A DNA stretch of 64,000 nt, taken from contig JAXMAN010000002.1 in assembly GCA_046350355.1 (NCBI GenBank), positions 124,001 through 188,000 on the forward strand, given 5' to 3'. Within the stretch, counting starts at the first letter, position 1. Every line of letters begins with the position of its first letter. The position numbers were made by a program, and so were the translations under genes. Below are positions 41,075-48,457 of this stretch, piece by piece. The notes beneath the pieces were generated by a model. That model was not told where the DNA came from. It did no database searches and worked only from the letters and a program-made list of their open reading frames with translations. This DNA comes from UBA966 sp046350355. GTDB lineage: Bacteria > Planctomycetota > Phycisphaerae > Phycisphaerales > SM1A02.

Positions 41075-42022
41075 ATGAGACACAGCGACGAGCCAATCCT
41101 CCTAGCCGACATCGAGAAGCGCCTGCGCCTTCATGTCGATCGCCTGGCAGGGCTTGTCGGGCCTCGCCATCTTGGCAAGCCGTCGTCGCTGGAGGCCGCA
41201 GCCCGGTATGTCGAGCGCGAACTGGCCTGTTGCGGCGATCCCGTGACGAGCGAGCTGTATTGCGTCGGCGACGCGGCGGTCGCCAACTACTACATCGAGC
41301 GGGCCGGGTACTCGAATCCGGAGAGCGTCGTGATCGTGGGGGCGCACTACGACACCGTCCCCACGACACCGGGCGCCGATGACAATGCTTCGGCGGTCGC
41401 GGTGCTCTTGGAGACCGCTCGGCTCATGCACGGCGTCCGGCTCCGACGGACGGTCCGATTCGTGTCCTTCGCCTGCGAGGAACCGCCGCACTTCTACACG
41501 GACACGATGGGGAGCCAAGTTCATGCGCGGCTCTGCGTGCGGCGCGGCGAGCGCGTGGCAGCGATGATCTGCCTTGAAATGGTGGGATACTTCACCGACC
41601 AGCCCCAGAGTCAACAGACGCCCCCGGGGATCCCTCGCCCTCTGACTCGGTTGTTTCCGAGCACGGGGAACTTCCTGGCCTCCGTCGGCAACCTTCGCTC
41701 CGCGGCGATCGCATGGAGGTTCCACCGGGGATTCCGCCGGAGCAGCGCGCTGCGCCTCTTCTCCGTGGCGCTCCCCGAGCGTGTGCATGCCATCCGCCTC
41801 TCCGACAACTCATCCTTCTGGGATCAGGGCTACCCGGCGCTCATGGTGACCGATACGAGCTTCCTGAGAAACCCACACTATCACTTGGCCTCGGACACTC
41901 CCGACACCCTCGACTATCCGCGAATGGCGCAGGTTGTGCTGGGCGTCGTCGGCGGGGTCACGAGCCTTGCGGGCGGACGGGTTCCTGAGCCGCGTCGCGA
42001 GACCGGGCCGGCGGGACGTTGA
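41075..42022 (+). CDS. cassette 41: M28-family zinc peptidase
   Basis: 315 residues. Metal ligands of M28 aminopeptidases are in order: His and Asp in GAHYDTVP, the bridging Asp in GADDNASAVA, the catalytic Glu pair in ACEEPP, an Asp in MVTD, and the final His in HLASDTPDTLDY. No signal peptide is seen, so it is probably cytosolic. It is unusually large for a cassette and has no attC directly behind it; the next gene is antisense and begins at the following base. Confidence 0.88.
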   Translation: MRHSDEPILLADIEKRLRLHVDRLAGLVGPRHLGKPSSLEAAARYVERELACCGDPVTSELYCVGDAAVANYYIERAGYSNPESVVIVGAHYDTVPTTPGADDNASAVAVLLETARLMHGVRLRRTVRFVSFACEEPPHFYTDTMGSQVHARLCVRRGERVAAMICLEMVGYFTDQPQSQQTPPGIPRPLTRLFPSTGNFLASVGNLRSAAIAWRFHRGFRRSSALRLFSVALPERVHAIRLSDNSSFWDQGYPALMVTDTSFLRNPHYHLASDTPDTLDYPRMAQVVLGVVGGVTSLAGGRVPEPRRETGPAGR

Positions 42023-42322
42023 TCACGCCACGCACCGCCGCGTCTTCGTGGTGATCTTCACCTCGACGCCGGCGCGGCCGAGCATCTCGATCAGCATGTC
42101 CGCGCTGAACTTGTCGATCTTGCCGCGCACGAGGTCGCTGATCCTGGGCTGGGACACCCCAAGCGCCTTAGCCGCCTCGTTCTGCGTCCAGCCGCGGGCG
42201 GAGATCAGCTTCTCGATCTTGATCATCAGCAGGCTCCGGACACGCAGGTTCTCCGCCTCGGCGGCGCCGAACCCAATGTCGCGGAACACGTTGCCCGAGG
42301 ACTTTCGGACGCGAATGGCCAT
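42023..42322 (-). CDS. cassette 42: HigA-like XRE antitoxin/regulator, reversed orientation
   Basis: 99 residues. A helix-turn-helix lies at about residues 44-67 (GWTQNEAAKALGVSQPRISD), preceded by SGNVFRDIGFGAAEAENL, the N-terminal signature of COG5606-type antitoxins. No RelE/HigB toxin gene is detectable on either side, so it is an orphan antitoxin or a stand-alone regulator. It is the only minus-strand cassette gene within the attC-bounded array and carries its own promoter. Confidence 0.85.
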   Translation of the reverse strand: MAIRVRKSSGNVFRDIGFGAAEAENLRVRSLLMIKIEKLISARGWTQNEAAKALGVSQPRISDLVRGKIDKFSADMLIEMLGRAGVEVKITTKTRRCVA

Positions 42323-42364
42323 TGCTTGATCCTAGCGGGCTTTCCTCCGCCATCCATCCGCTGC

Positions 42365-42393
42365 AGTATACAAGCAGTTATATGAAAGGTCAA
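42365..42393 (-). promoter_or_regulatory. consensus sigma-70 promoter of the HigA-like gene
   Basis: On the minus strand TTGACC (42388-42393) and TATACT (42365-42370) are separated by exactly 17 bases. The AT-rich spacer contains TATAACTGCTTGTATA overlapping the -10, a near-symmetric site that could be the autoregulatory operator. The promoter lies about 45 bases upstream of the start codon. Confidence 0.75.
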
Positions 42394-42442
42394 CTGGCGT
42401 TTGGGTGAATCCGCGCCACGTTGGCCTCGCGGGTATGGCCGC

Positions 42443-42548
42443 GCCAAAGTGTGCATTCGTGTCGGCCTTCGACGCGGGATAGGATTCGTTCGGCGGCGTC
42501 CGCTCCTTGGCCGCGCCGGCATTCGGCACGGTGCACTGCGCGGCTGAC
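42443..42548 (+). repeat. attC, family B, degenerate
   Basis: GCCAAAG (42443-42449) then GCATTCGTGTCGGCC, and GGCCGCGCCGGCATTCGGCAC towards a decayed R' GGCTGAC (42542-42548). Spacing fits family B (arms partly conserved). Confidence 0.45.
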
Positions 42549-42580
42549 CAGGATGGGTCGCTTGCCTCGAGAGCTCGTCG

Positions 42581-43051
42581 GTGACGACCTTCCCCTTCAA
42601 GAACCGCCGCGTACGGGCAACGTTTCCCGACCACTTCAGCCTCAGGTATGAGCGCAACGGGTATATCGAGGCAAGCGCGGGCCGCGACGCTCCGATCACG
42701 CTCCGCCTCAGCCTTCACCCCTCCGAGGACCTGCGCCGTCCTCCCGAGTTCGGCACCACCATGGTCCGCATGCAGGCGCTTCATGCCGGCCAGGCGCTCA
42801 TCGATGCGGGACCAGCTTGCTACTTCTATGCGGGCCAGGACGATCGGTTCGCCGCGGACGACGTTGTCATCCGCTACTGGAAGTGCGGGTTCCGGTCATG
42901 GGTGGTTGGCGCCTCCGCAACGATTCGCAAGAGTCATGTTGGCCACCCAGCGGTCGCGGCCGTCGAAGCGGAGCTCCCCGCAATCTTCGCCTCGCTCGAG
43001 GAGCTCCCCAGGCCTTCGGCGCTGATGAGACTCATCTATCGGTTTGTGTAG
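42581..43051 (+). CDS. cassette 43: hypothetical protein
   Basis: 156 residues from GTG 42581. A beta-rich protein: VRATFPDHFSLRYERNGYIE, DAPITLRLSLHP, then WVVGASATIRKSHVG and a C-terminal helix AVEAELPAIFASLEEL. No family recognised; size and layout fit small cytosolic immunity-like proteins, but that is speculation. Confidence 0.62.
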   Translation: MTTFPFKNRRVRATFPDHFSLRYERNGYIEASAGRDAPITLRLSLHPSEDLRRPPEFGTTMVRMQALHAGQALIDAGPACYFYAGQDDRFAADDVVIRYWKCGFRSWVVGASATIRKSHVGHPAVAAVEAELPAIFASLEELPRPSALMRLIYRFV

Positions 43052-43123
43052 TACCGAGCAACGCGCCGCTGGCGCCAACGCACAACGGACAGACGACCGA
43101 TTTCAATCGCGAGACCGTCTTCC

Positions 43124-44011
43124 ATGCCCCCGTGTGAATGCCACGCGCTCAGCTCGCCGATCCGCAGCTACACGGACGTGCTTGTGCGCTGCGAAGCGTC
43201 AACGGTCGCGCTGCGCCGCACTCTGGAGCCGCTTCGCGCATTGCCGGACAAGTGGGCAACGCTGTTTCGCTGCCGGGAGTGCGGCAGCTTCTGGTGCGAA
43301 GAGTGGCCATTCGGCGAGCGTCACGGTGGGGGCGCACCGTGTCTCTTCCTCATCGAGGCGATCGACCCCGATCAGTGGGCGCGGAGCTATCGCCCGCTCG
43401 CGCCGCTGCTTCGGCGGCAGCACGAGGACGCGGCGCTTCCCAACGGCAGATGCGAGGCATGCCGGTATCCGCTCCCGGCCACGGGCTCCATGTGCCCGGA
43501 GTGCGGATGCGACTCCGCGGGCCAGCAGCGCCTGCAGCGGCTCCGTCGCCTTTGGCGCAAGGACGTCCGCCTGTTGCTCTGCATCGCTCTCGTCGCCGGG
43601 CTTTGGTTCGGCGTCCCGCCCCTCGCGCGCGGTGTTGGGAGCGTGGTGGCGTGGCTGAGTGAGCCGTGGACCGACTACTCGCCAGCACAATTGGCTGCCG
43701 CCAGCTCGCGAGGACAGGGAGTGGTCCTGTTCTTCGACGCTCGGTGGGCGATAGTCGGCGATCGGGCGAGGAGCTATGCCGATGCGCGGAACGCGCTTCC
43801 GAGTCAAGCGCGTGATCTTGGATTTGTGCCGCTTCGCGTCGATCTCACCGGATCGAATCCGGCTGGCCTGGCGCTGCTTGGGAACCTCGGCAGGACGACT
43901 ATTCCCGCCTTCTTCGTGTTGGACCACCAGGGCAGGGTCGTGAGCAGCTTCGATCGGCCGGAAGACACGGCCAAAGCGCTTTCTGCATACGCGAACCAGC
44001 GGGGCCCATGA
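43124..44011 (+). CDS. cassette 44: zinc ribbon - membrane helix - thioredoxin-like fusion
   Basis: 295 residues. An N-terminal Cys-containing region (FRCRECGSFWCEEW), a ribbon CEACRYPLPATGSMCPECG near residue 125, one membrane helix (DVRLLLCIALVAGLWFGV), then a thioredoxin-fold domain with VVLFFDARWAIV, LRVDLTGSN and TTIPAFFVLDHQGRVV. The position normally holding CxxC reads ARWAIV, so it cannot act as a thiol oxidoreductase; the cis-Pro is kept (TIPAFF). Confidence 0.7.
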   Translation: MPPCECHALSSPIRSYTDVLVRCEASTVALRRTLEPLRALPDKWATLFRCRECGSFWCEEWPFGERHGGGAPCLFLIEAIDPDQWARSYRPLAPLLRRQHEDAALPNGRCEACRYPLPATGSMCPECGCDSAGQQRLQRLRRLWRKDVRLLLCIALVAGLWFGVPPLARGVGSVVAWLSEPWTDYSPAQLAAASSRGQGVVLFFDARWAIVGDRARSYADARNALPSQARDLGFVPLRVDLTGSNPAGLALLGNLGRTTIPAFFVLDHQGRVVSSFDRPEDTAKALSAYANQRGP

Positions 44012-44040
44012 AGCGGGGTGGCGGGGGCGCTTCGCCGGGC

Positions 44041-44170
44041 GCCTGACGTTGAGCGGACGCGGCGCGGCGCGCCGAGCGCGGGCGGCGACGTGGGCGTGCG
44101 TGCCGCCATGTCGTGCGCGCTAGCATTCAAGCGGAAGCGCGCTCCTGAGCGTCCGCGGGCGAAACTCACG
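44041..44170 (+). repeat. attC, long variant
   Basis: R'' GCCTGAC (44041-44047). GTTGAGCGGACGCGGCGCGG and GCGCTAGCATTCAAGCGGAAG follow B-like words. The R' core is not clear near 44162-44170. Confidence 0.5.
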
Positions 44171-44187
44171 AGCGAGGGCTCCTTCCC

Positions 44188-44580
44188 ATGGCAACACCTC
44201 CCAAGAGCGGCAAGCAGCATGCGCGCGACATCAAGCAGCGCCGAGCTGCGCGCCGCCTGAAGGCGCAGCTCAAGCGCGAGTCGCCACGCCAGCCCGTCAA
44301 TGTCGAGGCTCTCGCGCACGACGGGAGCGTTGATCGGCCCGAATTCGTGAGGCGCGGCTACTACGCCAACAGAGGTTTCAGGTGCATCGACTGCGGAGCG
44401 GACGAGGTCTGGACTCCCACGCAGCAGAAGTGGTACTTCGAAGTCGCGAAGGGCAGCATCTGGAGCCAGCCGACGCGTTGCCGCAAATGTCGCCTCATCG
44501 AGCGCAAGCGACGCGATGAGGCGCGCCGCATCCACATGGAGGGCATGGCAGCGAAGAAGGCCAAGGCTCGCCGGAAGTAG
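44188..44580 (+). CDS. cassette 45: zinc-ribbon protein (zf-trcl type)
   Basis: 130 residues. FVRRGYYANRGFRCIDCGADEVW, then QQKWYFEVAKGSIWSQPTRCR and CRKCR match the probable zinc-ribbon domain family in which two CxxC pairs bind zinc. Both termini are very basic (KQHARDIKQRRAARRLK; KKAKARRK), so nucleic-acid binding is plausible but unproven. Confidence 0.78.
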   Translation: MATPPKSGKQHARDIKQRRAARRLKAQLKRESPRQPVNVEALAHDGSVDRPEFVRRGYYANRGFRCIDCGADEVWTPTQQKWYFEVAKGSIWSQPTRCRKCRLIERKRRDEARRIHMEGMAAKKAKARRK

Positions 44581-44728
44581 GTAGATTGCGCGCCCACCGC
44601 TCGCTTCCGTCCGGCCATCCTGCCCCGAGTGCGGCTCTGGACAACCGGGATGGTGGGTGGGTGAACTTGTGCGAATGACGCTGCGGCGAAGGCACCGCTG
44701 ACGACTGGCGGGAAGCCAGTCAATTCGG

Positions 44729-45067
44729 GTGAATCAGATGGCGACCGAACGCATCGAGCTGGACATCAAGTGCTACCGCTGCGGTGCCGCGCTTCGCGGC
44801 CTCGCGGTGAACGCCCGTTGTCCGAAGTGCGGCGAGCGCGTCAGGCACGCGCTTGAGTTCTATCGCACGCCGCATGCCCCGGCGTGGATCAAGGTCGGCG
44901 ACCGCGTACGATGTCCACATCATCCGGAGTGGGGGGTTGGGGTGGTGCGAAGGGCACATTCCTGGGGGACTCCGACCGCGGGGCAGCGCCTCGACATCCT
45001 GTTTGACAGCGGCAACAATCGCATTCTGACGACGTCGATGACCCGGACGGAGGTGGTTCGAGGGTGA
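44729..45067 (+). CDS. cassette 46: zinc ribbon plus DUF3553-like domain
   Basis: 112 residues (GTG 44729; ATG 44738 is possible). The ribbon CYRCGAALRGLAVNARCPKCG occupies the N-terminus. WIKVGDRVRCPHHPEWGVGVV in the second half resembles DUF3553/CarD-like SH3 folds. The ribbon motif CYRCGAALRGL is typical of planctomycetes. Function unknown. Confidence 0.7.
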   Translation: MNQMATERIELDIKCYRCGAALRGLAVNARCPKCGERVRHALEFYRTPHAPAWIKVGDRVRCPHHPEWGVGVVRRAHSWGTPTAGQRLDILFDSGNNRILTTSMTRTEVVRG

Positions 45068-45194
45068 TCGTGAAGGCGAAGGCGCTCGGCGGCCGTGTTC
45101 GCCGGAAGCGGCGAGAAGCCTCGCCAACTGCTCAGAGGACTGAAAGCGTGATGACGGCGAGTCCAGGACCTCCCACAGTATCTCGCACGAACGA

Positions 45195-45674
45195 ATGACG
45201 CTTGATCCCAACAACGATCTCGTTCGGGTCGGAGTCTTCCGCGGCAAGATCTATCGCTTCATGCCGCCGCGCTTCACGCTCCTCGCGGCGCTTCTCCTGC
45301 CGGTCATCGTCGCGCTCGCGACCGGCCGGTGGATCCACCTCGCTGCGGTTCCGCTCGGCTTCATCGCCGTCACCGGCGCCGCGCCAAACCTGAACATCGG
45401 AAACGGCTTGATCGTGTGGCTCGGCCTCGTCGCCTTGGCGGTCGTCGCAGTGCCGGCTCCCCAGGTCGCGGTGCCGCTGGCGGCGTGGATGCTCGCGGTG
45501 TGGCTGATGGGGTCCATCGAGATGTGCATCACGAAGGTGCCCGCGCTCGACTTCCCGGATCCCGTCGCTGCACCTGAGCGCGACTGGGGCGAGTTCCTTG
45601 GCGTCCGCGTGTTCAGCCTTGGTCTAATCGCGGCGCTTGTGCTGTGGCTGTGGTACGCGTGGTCGCGGGGCTAG
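45195..45674 (+). CDS. cassette 47: integral membrane protein
   Basis: 159 residues with four to five helices (FTLLAALLLPVIVALATG; LAAVPLGFIAVTGAAP; LIVWLGLVALAVVAVP; AAWMLAVWLMGSIEM; VFSLGLIAALVLWLW). The C-terminal YAWSRG and the stop are encoded within a family B attC fragment. No family recognised. Confidence 0.63.
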   Translation: MTLDPNNDLVRVGVFRGKIYRFMPPRFTLLAALLLPVIVALATGRWIHLAAVPLGFIAVTGAAPNLNIGNGLIVWLGLVALAVVAVPAPQVAVPLAAWMLAVWLMGSIEMCITKVPALDFPDPVAAPERDWGEFLGVRVFSLGLIAALVLWLWYAWSRG

Positions 45675-45730
45675 CATTTGCGACGCGGCGTTGGCGTCCC
45701 GGCCGCGGACCGACCGCGTCGCTCAGTTCC
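45655..45730 (+). repeat. attC, family B, partial (most distal recognisable site)
   Basis: GCGGGGCTAGCATTTGCGACG and CCGGCCGCGGACCGACCGCG are family B body words; neither core is preserved. It overlaps the 3' end of the upstream gene. No attC-like sequence was found to its right. Confidence 0.45.
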
Positions 45731-45758
45731 CGCTTCCTCTGGCTTCGAGGCGTTCAGC

Positions 45759-46205
45759 GTGTCCCGTCAACCGCCAATCTTCGTCCGAATCGGCTTGTCA
45801 GTCATGCTGGCGGCCTTTGCTGGCGTGACGTGTGCGGCATACGCCTTCTTGCCGATGGCGGTTTCGCTGCTGCTGTGGGTGGGACTTGGGTTTCTCGTGA
45901 CCTGGGCGGCCATCGCCATCGTGTCCGTGTGGCGCTGGTCCCCGCGCGTCAACCTGGTGCAGCGAATTTGGGCGGGTGCGTTCCTCGCGTACCTGCTGGT
46001 CGCGCTCATTGACACGTTTGTGCGAACTTCGGACGGCGAGTCGTCCGGCCTGTTCGTGGACCGGGTGCGAGCCGTGGTCTTCGTCGGCCTGATCGGAATT
46101 CCGCTGCTGGTGTTCGCCATCCGAGGTCGCGTTGTCGATCTGCTTTTGGCGCGGCTGCCTCAATCAGGTTCAAGATCACCCGGCGCTGGGGGTGACCGGC
46201 AATGA
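45759..46205 (+). CDS. integral membrane protein
   Basis: 148 residues from GTG 45759 with four helices (GLSVMLAAFAGVTCAAYAF; AVSLLLWVGLGFLVTWAAI; IWAGAFLAYLLVALIDTF; VVFVGLIGIPLLVFAI). The stop overlaps the epimerase start as ATGA, so translation may be coupled. No family recognised. It is either the last cassette gene or the first gene beyond the array. Confidence 0.62.
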   Translation: MSRQPPIFVRIGLSVMLAAFAGVTCAAYAFLPMAVSLLLWVGLGFLVTWAAIAIVSVWRWSPRVNLVQRIWAGAFLAYLLVALIDTFVRTSDGESSGLFVDRVRAVVFVGLIGIPLLVFAIRGRVVDLLLARLPQSGSRSPGAGGDRQ

Positions 46206-47161
46206 AGATCATCCTCCCAGGCGGAAGCGGCCAGATCGGCATGATCCTCGCACGTCCCTTCGCCGGGGCGGGGCATGAAGTCGTCATCCTGAGCCGCGGC
46301 GCGCGCGCCTCCGTCGGGCGCGCCGTCGAGTGGGATGCGCGGACGCTCGGACCGTGGGCCGACGAGCTCGACGGCGCGGATGTCGTCATCAACCTGGCGG
46401 GGCGCAACGTCAATTGCCGCTACAACGCCGCCAACCTGCGCGAGATCACCGAGTCGCGCGTGCGGTCGACCGAGGTGCTCGGGCGCGCCATCGCGCAGGC
46501 CGCGCGCCCGCCGCGCGTCTGGCTGCAGTCGAGCACCGCGACGATCTATTCGCATCGCTACGACGCGCCCAACGACGAGGCGACCGGCATCCTCGGCGGT
46601 TCGGAGCCGGACGCCCCGGCGTCGTGGCGTTTCAGCATCGATGTCGCCCGGCGCTGGGAGCAGACCGCGATGGACGCGGCCACGCCCCGCACGCGCAAGG
46701 TGCTGCTGCGCTCGGCGATGGTGATGAGCCCTGACCGCGGCGGGGTCTTCGACGTGCTGCTCGGACTCGTGCGCCGCGGACTCGGCGGCGCGAGCGGCGA
46801 CGGTCGGCAGTTCGTCTCGTGGATCCACGACGCGGACTTCGTGCGCGCGGTGAACTGGCTGATCGACCACGACCTCGACGGCGCGGTGAACCTGGCGTCG
46901 CCCGGATCCATCCCCAACGCGGAATTCATGCGCATCCTGCGGCAGGCATGGGGAGCGCGCTTCGGGCTGCCCGCATCCCGCTGGATGCTCGAGTTTGGCG
47001 CAGTCTTCCTTCGCACCGAGACGGAGCTGGTCCTCAAGAGCCGCCGCGTCGTCCCCGGGCGGCTGCTGGAGTCTGGGTTTGACTTCCAGTTCCCGACGTG
47101 GGCGGCGGCGGCGGCGGATCTGTGTCGGCGGTGGCGGGCAGGTGGGAGCCACGGCATTTGA
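46202..47161 (+). CDS. TIGR01777-family NAD-dependent epimerase/dehydratase
   Basis: 319 residues. N-terminal Rossmann motif PGGSGQIGMIL, DVVINLAGRNVNCRY, QSSTATIYSHRYDAPNDE and a C-terminal DUF1731-type end (LPASRWMLEFGAVFLRTETEL, then RRVVPGRLLESGFDF). This SDR subfamily (YfcH/SDR39U1) has no established substrate. Its codon use looks like the GC-rich host flank, so it may be a resident gene. Confidence 0.87.
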   Translation: MKIILPGGSGQIGMILARPFAGAGHEVVILSRGARASVGRAVEWDARTLGPWADELDGADVVINLAGRNVNCRYNAANLREITESRVRSTEVLGRAIAQAARPPRVWLQSSTATIYSHRYDAPNDEATGILGGSEPDAPASWRFSIDVARRWEQTAMDAATPRTRKVLLRSAMVMSPDRGGVFDVLLGLVRRGLGGASGDGRQFVSWIHDADFVRAVNWLIDHDLDGAVNLASPGSIPNAEFMRILRQAWGARFGLPASRWMLEFGAVFLRTETELVLKSRRVVPGRLLESGFDFQFPTWAAAAADLCRRWRAGGSHGI

Positions 47162-47300
47162 ATGCACGCTGGCCGAGCGCACCTGGGACAACGTGGCTGG
47201 CCTCATCGAGCCCTTTGCGATAGGCACCCAGGGCTACCAATGGCTCGCGGGAGCCCCAGGAGAGGTCGCTCTGCTTCTCTCAGCCTCAGGGGAGTGGTAG
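47142..47300 (+). CDS. short gene or 3' remnant overlapping the epimerase end
   Basis: From GTG 47142 the frame encodes about 52 residues: FECTLAERTWDNVAGLIEPF then GTQGYQWLAGAPGEVALLLS and a C-terminal ASGEW. The pattern (..GFQWL....LLFSxxGEW) is one I associate with small cassette proteins, so this may be the tail of an older cassette gene whose 5' part was replaced by the epimerase gene. Confidence 0.45.
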   Translation: MGATAFECTLAERTWDNVAGLIEPFAIGTQGYQWLAGAPGEVALLLSASGEW

Positions 47301-47318
47301 CGAAGGACTGCACTCGCC

Positions 47319-47750
47319 TCAGCGCTTGCGGGAACTCCGCGCCTTCCCCTTCGACATCCCCAACGCCCCCATCGGCACCACCGCCACGAACTTCCGCGCC
47401 GCCTTCGCGAGCGCCGTGTCGTCCGTCACGAGCGCGTCCGCCTGCAGCTTCGTGAGCGCGATGTACTCGGCGGCGTAGGTGTCCTTCCACCCCAGCTCCT
47501 GCGCCATCTCCCAGGCGAGATGCTGCAGGACGCGGTCGCCCAGCAGCCGAATCTTCAGGCCGCGCAGGTAGTCGAGCCGCTGCTGCGCCTCCTTGCGGGT
47601 GAGCTTCCCCGACCGCACCTGCGCATACAGCGCGGCGAGCACCTGCGAACGCAGCAGCGTCGGCGCGAGCAGGCGGTGCGTGCCCGGGATCTCGGCGCGT
47701 CGCGCCGCGAGGGCGCTCGCGACCTTCGGCTCGATCACATAGCGCGGCAT
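47319..47750 (-). CDS. PIN-domain nuclease, VapC-like
   Basis: 143 residues. PIN-domain pattern: MPRYVIEPKVA (first acidic residue is Glu), LLAPTLLRSQVLAALY, LGWKDTYAAEYIALTKLQAD and ALVTDDTALA with the remaining acidic residues. Such proteins cleave RNA as VapC toxins. No VapB-like antitoxin gene is adjacent on the same strand, so it is an orphan. It is divergent from the TMEM175 gene across 106 bases. Confidence 0.78.
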   Translation of the reverse strand: MPRYVIEPKVASALAARRAEIPGTHRLLAPTLLRSQVLAALYAQVRSGKLTRKEAQQRLDYLRGLKIRLLGDRVLQHLAWEMAQELGWKDTYAAEYIALTKLQADALVTDDTALAKAARKFVAVVPMGALGMSKGKARSSRKR

Positions 47751-47856
47751 GTGGCTCCTTCGCGTGTGCGGCGTGGAATGGCGGGGGTATCGTAAGCCCG
47801 CGGGTGGTGGCTGGCGGTCTTCGCCGGGCATCGGACACCATCGGAAAGGCCTGCTC

Positions 47857-48441
47857 GTGGGAAAGTCGCGTCTCGAAGCGTTCAGCGATGGTGTCCTCGC
47901 GATCATCATCACGATCATGGTGCTCGAGCTGAAGGTTCCGCAGGATCCGTCGCTCGAGTCGCTGCGGCCGCTGCTGCCGGTGCTGCTGAGCTACCTGCTG
48001 AGCTTCCTGTACGTCGGCATCTACTGGAACAACCACCACCACATGCTGCACACCTGCAAGCATGTCACCGGTGGCGTGCTGTGGGCGAACCTGCACCTGC
48101 TCTTCTGGCTGTCGCTGCTGCCCTTCGCGACGGCGTGGATGGGCGAGAACCACTTCGCGCGCGTGCCGAGCGCGGCGTACGGCGTCGTGCTGCTCGCGGC
48201 GGCGATCGCGTACTGGGTGCTGCAGCAGCGCATCATCGTCTCCCAGGGGGACGACTCCGCGCTGCGCCGCGCGATCGGCTCGGACTGGAAGGGCAAGGCG
48301 TCGATCGGCCTGTACGTGATCGGCATCGCGCTCACGCTGGTGAGCGTTCCGGCGGCGCAGGCGGTCTACCTCGCGGTCGCGCTGATGTGGCTCGTGCCGG
48401 ACCGGCGGATCGAGCGGTCGCTGCATCGCGACGCTGCGTGA
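47857..48441 (+). CDS. TMEM175-family potassium channel-like protein
   Basis: 194 residues from GTG 47857, just upstream of the family motif LEAFSDGVLAIIITIMVLELK (FSDG in helix 1). Six hydrophobic helices follow, with WNNHHHMLH in helix 3. Bacterial TMEM175 proteins are tetrameric K+ channels with one six-helix repeat per subunit. Confidence 0.87.
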   Translation: MGKSRLEAFSDGVLAIIITIMVLELKVPQDPSLESLRPLLPVLLSYLLSFLYVGIYWNNHHHMLHTCKHVTGGVLWANLHLLFWLSLLPFATAWMGENHFARVPSAAYGVVLLAAAIAYWVLQQRIIVSQGDDSALRRAIGSDWKGKASIGLYVIGIALTLVSVPAAQAVYLAVALMWLVPDRRIERSLHRDAA

Positions 48442-48457
48442 GTATCGCGCGGATATC

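Larger units (their letters stand above)
13284..45730. mobile_element. chromosomal integron: intI, attI and a long gene-cassette array
   Basis: An integrase with the IntI-specific insertion reads leftward. An attI core lies 261 bases upstream of its start, and a run of small plus-strand genes bounded by attC sites follows for about 31 kb. I place the right limit at the last recognisable attC fragment (45655-45730). The genes from 46.2 to 50.9 kb have no visible attC and may be eroded cassettes or host genes. No resistance genes or transposon ends are seen, so this is a sedentary chromosomal integron. Confidence 0.9.

Noticed and set aside
42323..42784. A HigB/RelE toxin upstream of the HigA-like gene (150-codon minus frame at 42332-42784)
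   Set aside because: Its translation has no RelE-like pattern and it is antisense to an attC and the 42581 gene. The antitoxin promoter also lies inside it.
47319..47750. A VapBC toxin-antitoxin operon
   Set aside because: Only the PIN-domain gene is visible; no VapB-like frame lies upstream on the same strand before the divergent TMEM175 gene.
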